DNA of 6,511 nt from NCBI GenBank assembly GCA_030044375.1, contig JASHVX010000045.1:1-6511 (forward strand). The letters run 5' to 3'. A program made the position numbers and the translations under genes. The notes beneath the pieces were generated by a model. It made no database searches. It saw only the letters and a list, made by a program, of their open reading frames with translations, and was not told the origin of the DNA. Origin of the DNA: Nitrososphaerales archaeon. GTDB taxonomy: Archaea > Thermoproteota > Nitrososphaeria > Nitrososphaerales > Gagatemarchaeaceae. Positions 4,385 through 6,511 of this stretch are shown piece by piece (within the stretch, counting starts at the first letter, position 1; every line of letters starts with the position of its first letter).

Positions 4385-6511
4385 CTACCTTCCCAGGCAC
4401 TTGAGCAGGGCCTCGGCCTCCTCCTTCGTAGAGAAGATCTGGACCTGAAGGTCCACCGCCTTCCTTCTGACCCTGTGGAGCTCCTCGGTCGTGGAGTTCG
4501 AGTTGGTGTTGAAGGACAGCACGAACGAGACCTTGCCCCCGGAGATAAGCGACAGGACGTCCGCGGCCCTGGTCTTGGAGCCTCCGCCGACGGTGGTGAT
4601 CAGGACGCCGCTGCGCTTGAACTCGGCGAGGAGGTCCTCGAGGGCCTCTTTCGTCTGCCCCTGCTCCAGCAGCAGGACGCCCGTGTCCCCTGCCTTCGGG
4701 ATCCTGTGCCCGGTGGCCAGGAGGCTCTGGGAGAGCGCCTCCACGAAGGTCTCTCCGAAGCAGGCGACCTCGCCCGTCGACCTCATCTCCACCCCGAGCT
4801 TGGGGTCGGCCCCCTCCATCTGGAGGAAGGAAAACTGCGGCGCCTTGACAGCGAAGACCTTCGGCTCAGGGACGTCGGCCGTTCGCTTGAGCTTGCCTCC
4901 CAGAAGCGCAGGCGCGACGACGTCTACCAGGTTTACTCCCGTCGCCTTGCAGACGAACGGGAGGGACCTAGAGGCCCTGAGGTTGCACTCTATCACGAAG
5001 ACCGAGGCGCCCTTGACGAGGAACTGGATGTTCAGCGGCCCTCTGGCCTTCAGCTCTCTGGCTATGCTCCGCGTGTACACTCGGACCTTCTCCTTCGCGG
5101 CCTTCGAGATGGAGACGGTCGGGATCGACATTATGGCGTCGCCCGAGTGCACGCCTGCGTCCTGCACGTGCTCCATGATCGCCCCGATGACTGTGCTTTG
5201 CCCGTCGGAGACCGCGTCGACCTCGACCTCTCTCGCGCCCTCCACGAACTCGCTCACGGTCACGGGATAGTTCGGGTTGACCCTGACCGCCTTGGACATG
5301 AAGGTCTCGAGCTCGGCCGGGTCCCAGATCACCCTCATCGCGGAGCCGCTGAGGACGTGCGACGGCCTCACTATGACCGGGTAGCCGACCCTCGCGCAGA
5401 ACTCGGAGGCCTCTGCGGGCGAGCGGAAGCTCCCCCAGGCGGGCTGCGGTATCCCGAGGCGATCGAGCAGGGCGCTGAACTTCGTCCTGTCCTCCGCCAT
5501 CTCTATGGAGTGAGACGACGTCCCGAGCACGGTCACGCCCCGCTTCTCCAAGGCCTCGGCCAGGTCGTTGGGGGTCTGTCCCCCGACGCAGAGGACCACG
5601 CCTTCGGGCCGCTCCTTGTCGTAGATGGCCAGGAGCCGCTCCACGGTGAGCTCCTCGAAGTAGAGCCTGTCGCTCATGTCGAAGTCTGTCGAGACTGTCT
5701 CAGGGTTGCAGTTCACCACGACTATCTCGTCGATGCCGTTCGCCTTGAGCGCCCAGGCCATGTTCATCGTACCCCAGTCGAACTCGACCGAGCTGCCTAT
5801 CCTGTAGGGGCCCGCGCCTAGGACGACGGCCTTCCTCTTCGACGTGCTGGGAGCCTCTTCGACGGCGCCGTTGAAGGTCTGGTACAGGTAGTTCGTCTTC
5901 GAAGGCCACTCTGCCGCGAGGGTGTCTATCACCTTAGTCGTCGGGGTGACGCCTAGCCTCACCCTGAGGTCGCGCACGCGGTCCTCGTCGAGCCCCATGA
6001 GCCGGCCCAGCTGTCCGTCGGAGAAGCCGAGCTTCTTGGCCCTGGAAAGGAGCTCGCGCGAGGGCGTCGCTCCCGGCTCGTGGACTTCGAGCTGCGAGTA
6101 GAACTCGGTGACGTTCTTGAGCTTCAGCACGAACCACGGGTCGACCTCGCTCTTCGAGCTCACCTCGTCCACGCTGAGCCCGGACCGCAGCGCGTCTGCG
6201 AGGTCGTAGATCATCGTGTCTGTGGGGCGCTCCAGCCTCGCCAGGGCGTCGGCCTTCGCCGAGGGCGGCTGGCTCCTTACCACGCCGTCGCTCCTCGGGT
6301 TCGCCATGCGCGCGGCCTTCTGGATGGCCTCCTCGAACCCTCTTCCTACGGCCATGACCTCGCCGATGGACTTCATGGCCGTGCCTATGACCCTCGAGGC
6401 CCCGTCGAACTTGTCGGTGTCCCACCGGGGCATCTTGACGACGAGGTAGTCCAGTGACGGCTCGAAGAGGGCCGCGGTCACGCCCGAGACCTTGTTCTTC
6501 AGCTCCGTCAG
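4385..6511 (-). CDS. carB: Carbamoyl-phosphate synthase large chain, C-terminal two thirds (partial at window end)
   Basis: Large subunit of carbamoyl-phosphate synthase, which makes carbamoyl phosphate from bicarbonate, ammonia (from the glutaminase subunit CarA) and two ATP, for pyrimidine and arginine synthesis. The frame is open to the window edge. The first of the 708 visible residues corresponds to about residue 332 of the E. coli protein, so most of the first ATP-grasp domain is missing. Visible in order: the end of the carboxyphosphate half (FEPSLDYLVVKMPRW, MKSIGEVMAVGR), the helical oligomerisation domain (about 90-215), the second ATP-grasp domain (about 230-560) with NCNPETVSTDFD, GGQTPNDLA, EDAGVHSGDA-like QDAGVHSGDA and the ATP/Mg residues of VIECNLRASRS (E508, N510, R512), then a C-terminal MGS-like regulatory domain (about 608-708). 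The core reads like animal CPS1/CAD rather than E. coli CarB, and the regulatory domain is about 15 residues short. The Nudix gene follows 7 bases later. Confidence 0.97.
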   Translation of the reverse strand: MTELKNKVSGVTAALFEPSLDYLVVKMPRWDTDKFDGASRVIGTAMKSIGEVMAVGRGFEEAIQKAARMANPRSDGVVRSQPPSAKADALARLERPTDTMIYDLADALRSGLSVDEVSSKSEVDPWFVLKLKNVTEFYSQLEVHEPGATPSRELLSRAKKLGFSDGQLGRLMGLDEDRVRDLRVRLGVTPTTKVIDTLAAEWPSKTNYLYQTFNGAVEEAPSTSKRKAVVLGAGPYRIGSSVEFDWGTMNMAWALKANGIDEIVVVNCNPETVSTDFDMSDRLYFEELTVERLLAIYDKERPEGVVLCVGGQTPNDLAEALEKRGVTVLGTSSHSIEMAEDRTKFSALLDRLGIPQPAWGSFRSPAEASEFCARVGYPVIVRPSHVLSGSAMRVIWDPAELETFMSKAVRVNPNYPVTVSEFVEGAREVEVDAVSDGQSTVIGAIMEHVQDAGVHSGDAIMSIPTVSISKAAKEKVRVYTRSIARELKARGPLNIQFLVKGASVFVIECNLRASRSLPFVCKATGVNLVDVVAPALLGGKLKRTADVPEPKVFAVKAPQFSFLQMEGADPKLGVEMRSTGEVACFGETFVEALSQSLLATGHRIPKAGDTGVLLLEQGQTKEALEDLLAEFKRSGVLITTVGGGSKTRAADVLSLISGGKVSFVLSFNTNSNSTTEELHRVRRKAVDLQVQIFSTKEEAEALLKCLGR
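4387..4393 (-). promoter_or_regulatory. Ribosome binding site for the Nudix gene, overlapping the carB stop
   Basis: The minus strand reads GGAAGGT, nine bases before the Nudix ATG and running into the carB TAG. It is a partial match to the archaeal GGAGGTGA consensus. Here a downstream cistron in a likely operon has such a site, whereas the promoter-proximal genes in this window lack one and look leaderless. Confidence 0.5.

Noticed and set aside
4022..5821. A 599-codon open frame on the plus strand opposite the Nudix gene and carB
   Set aside because: It lies antisense to two well-supported genes, its translation is low-complexity and rich in Arg, Leu, Gly and Asp, and it has no recognisable motifs. 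Long antisense frames are expected in GC-rich coding DNA.

Overview
This is a compact, gene-dense stretch of archaeal chromosome with high GC content and almost no spacer DNA. The archaeal assignment rests on an archaeal-type ribosomal protein uS10, archaeal TATA-box promoters placed so that transcripts would begin at or within a few bases of the start codon, and TTG start codons. The lineage is not fixed by the sequence. A high-GC TACK archaeon (Thaumarchaeota/Nitrososphaeria-like) is my best guess, from the S10 sequence and from memory only.

Layout: (1) 1-1008, plus strand: the C-terminal two thirds of an NAD(P)-dependent aldehyde dehydrogenase cut by the window edge. (2) 1051-2016, minus: an alpha/alpha-toroid (prenyltransferase/squalene-cyclase-like fold) protein of unknown function, converging on the dehydrogenase. 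(3) 2017-2187: a divergent promoter region with a TATA box for each flanking gene and an imperfect inverted repeat between them. (4) 2188-2499, plus: rpsJ (uS10). (5) 2496-3389, minus: an extended short-chain NAD-dependent epimerase/dehydratase whose stop codon interlocks with that of rpsJ in one CTAG. (6) 3422-3817, minus: an unrecognised 131-aa protein with its own promoter. (7) 3859-4377, minus: a Nudix protein resembling type-1 isopentenyl-diphosphate isomerase, 7 bases behind (8) 4385-6511, minus: the C-terminal two thirds of the carbamoyl-phosphate synthase large chain (carB), which runs off the window.

The genes look like housekeeping and general metabolism rather than one pathway: pyrimidine/arginine precursor synthesis (carB), translation (rpsJ), sugar-nucleotide metabolism (epimerase) and aldehyde oxidation. 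Only carB and the Nudix gene look like an operon. I found no mobile element, CRISPR array, toxin-antitoxin pair, tRNA or rRNA, and no convincing new multi-gene system.

The points most worth following up are: start sites that the TATA boxes move downstream of the longest reading frames; a perfect 22-bp palindrome in the last codons of the toroid gene; a carB that reads more like the animal CPS1/CAD enzyme than the E. coli enzyme and has a contracted regulatory domain; and an isomerase-like Nudix protein whose catalytic cysteine is displaced.
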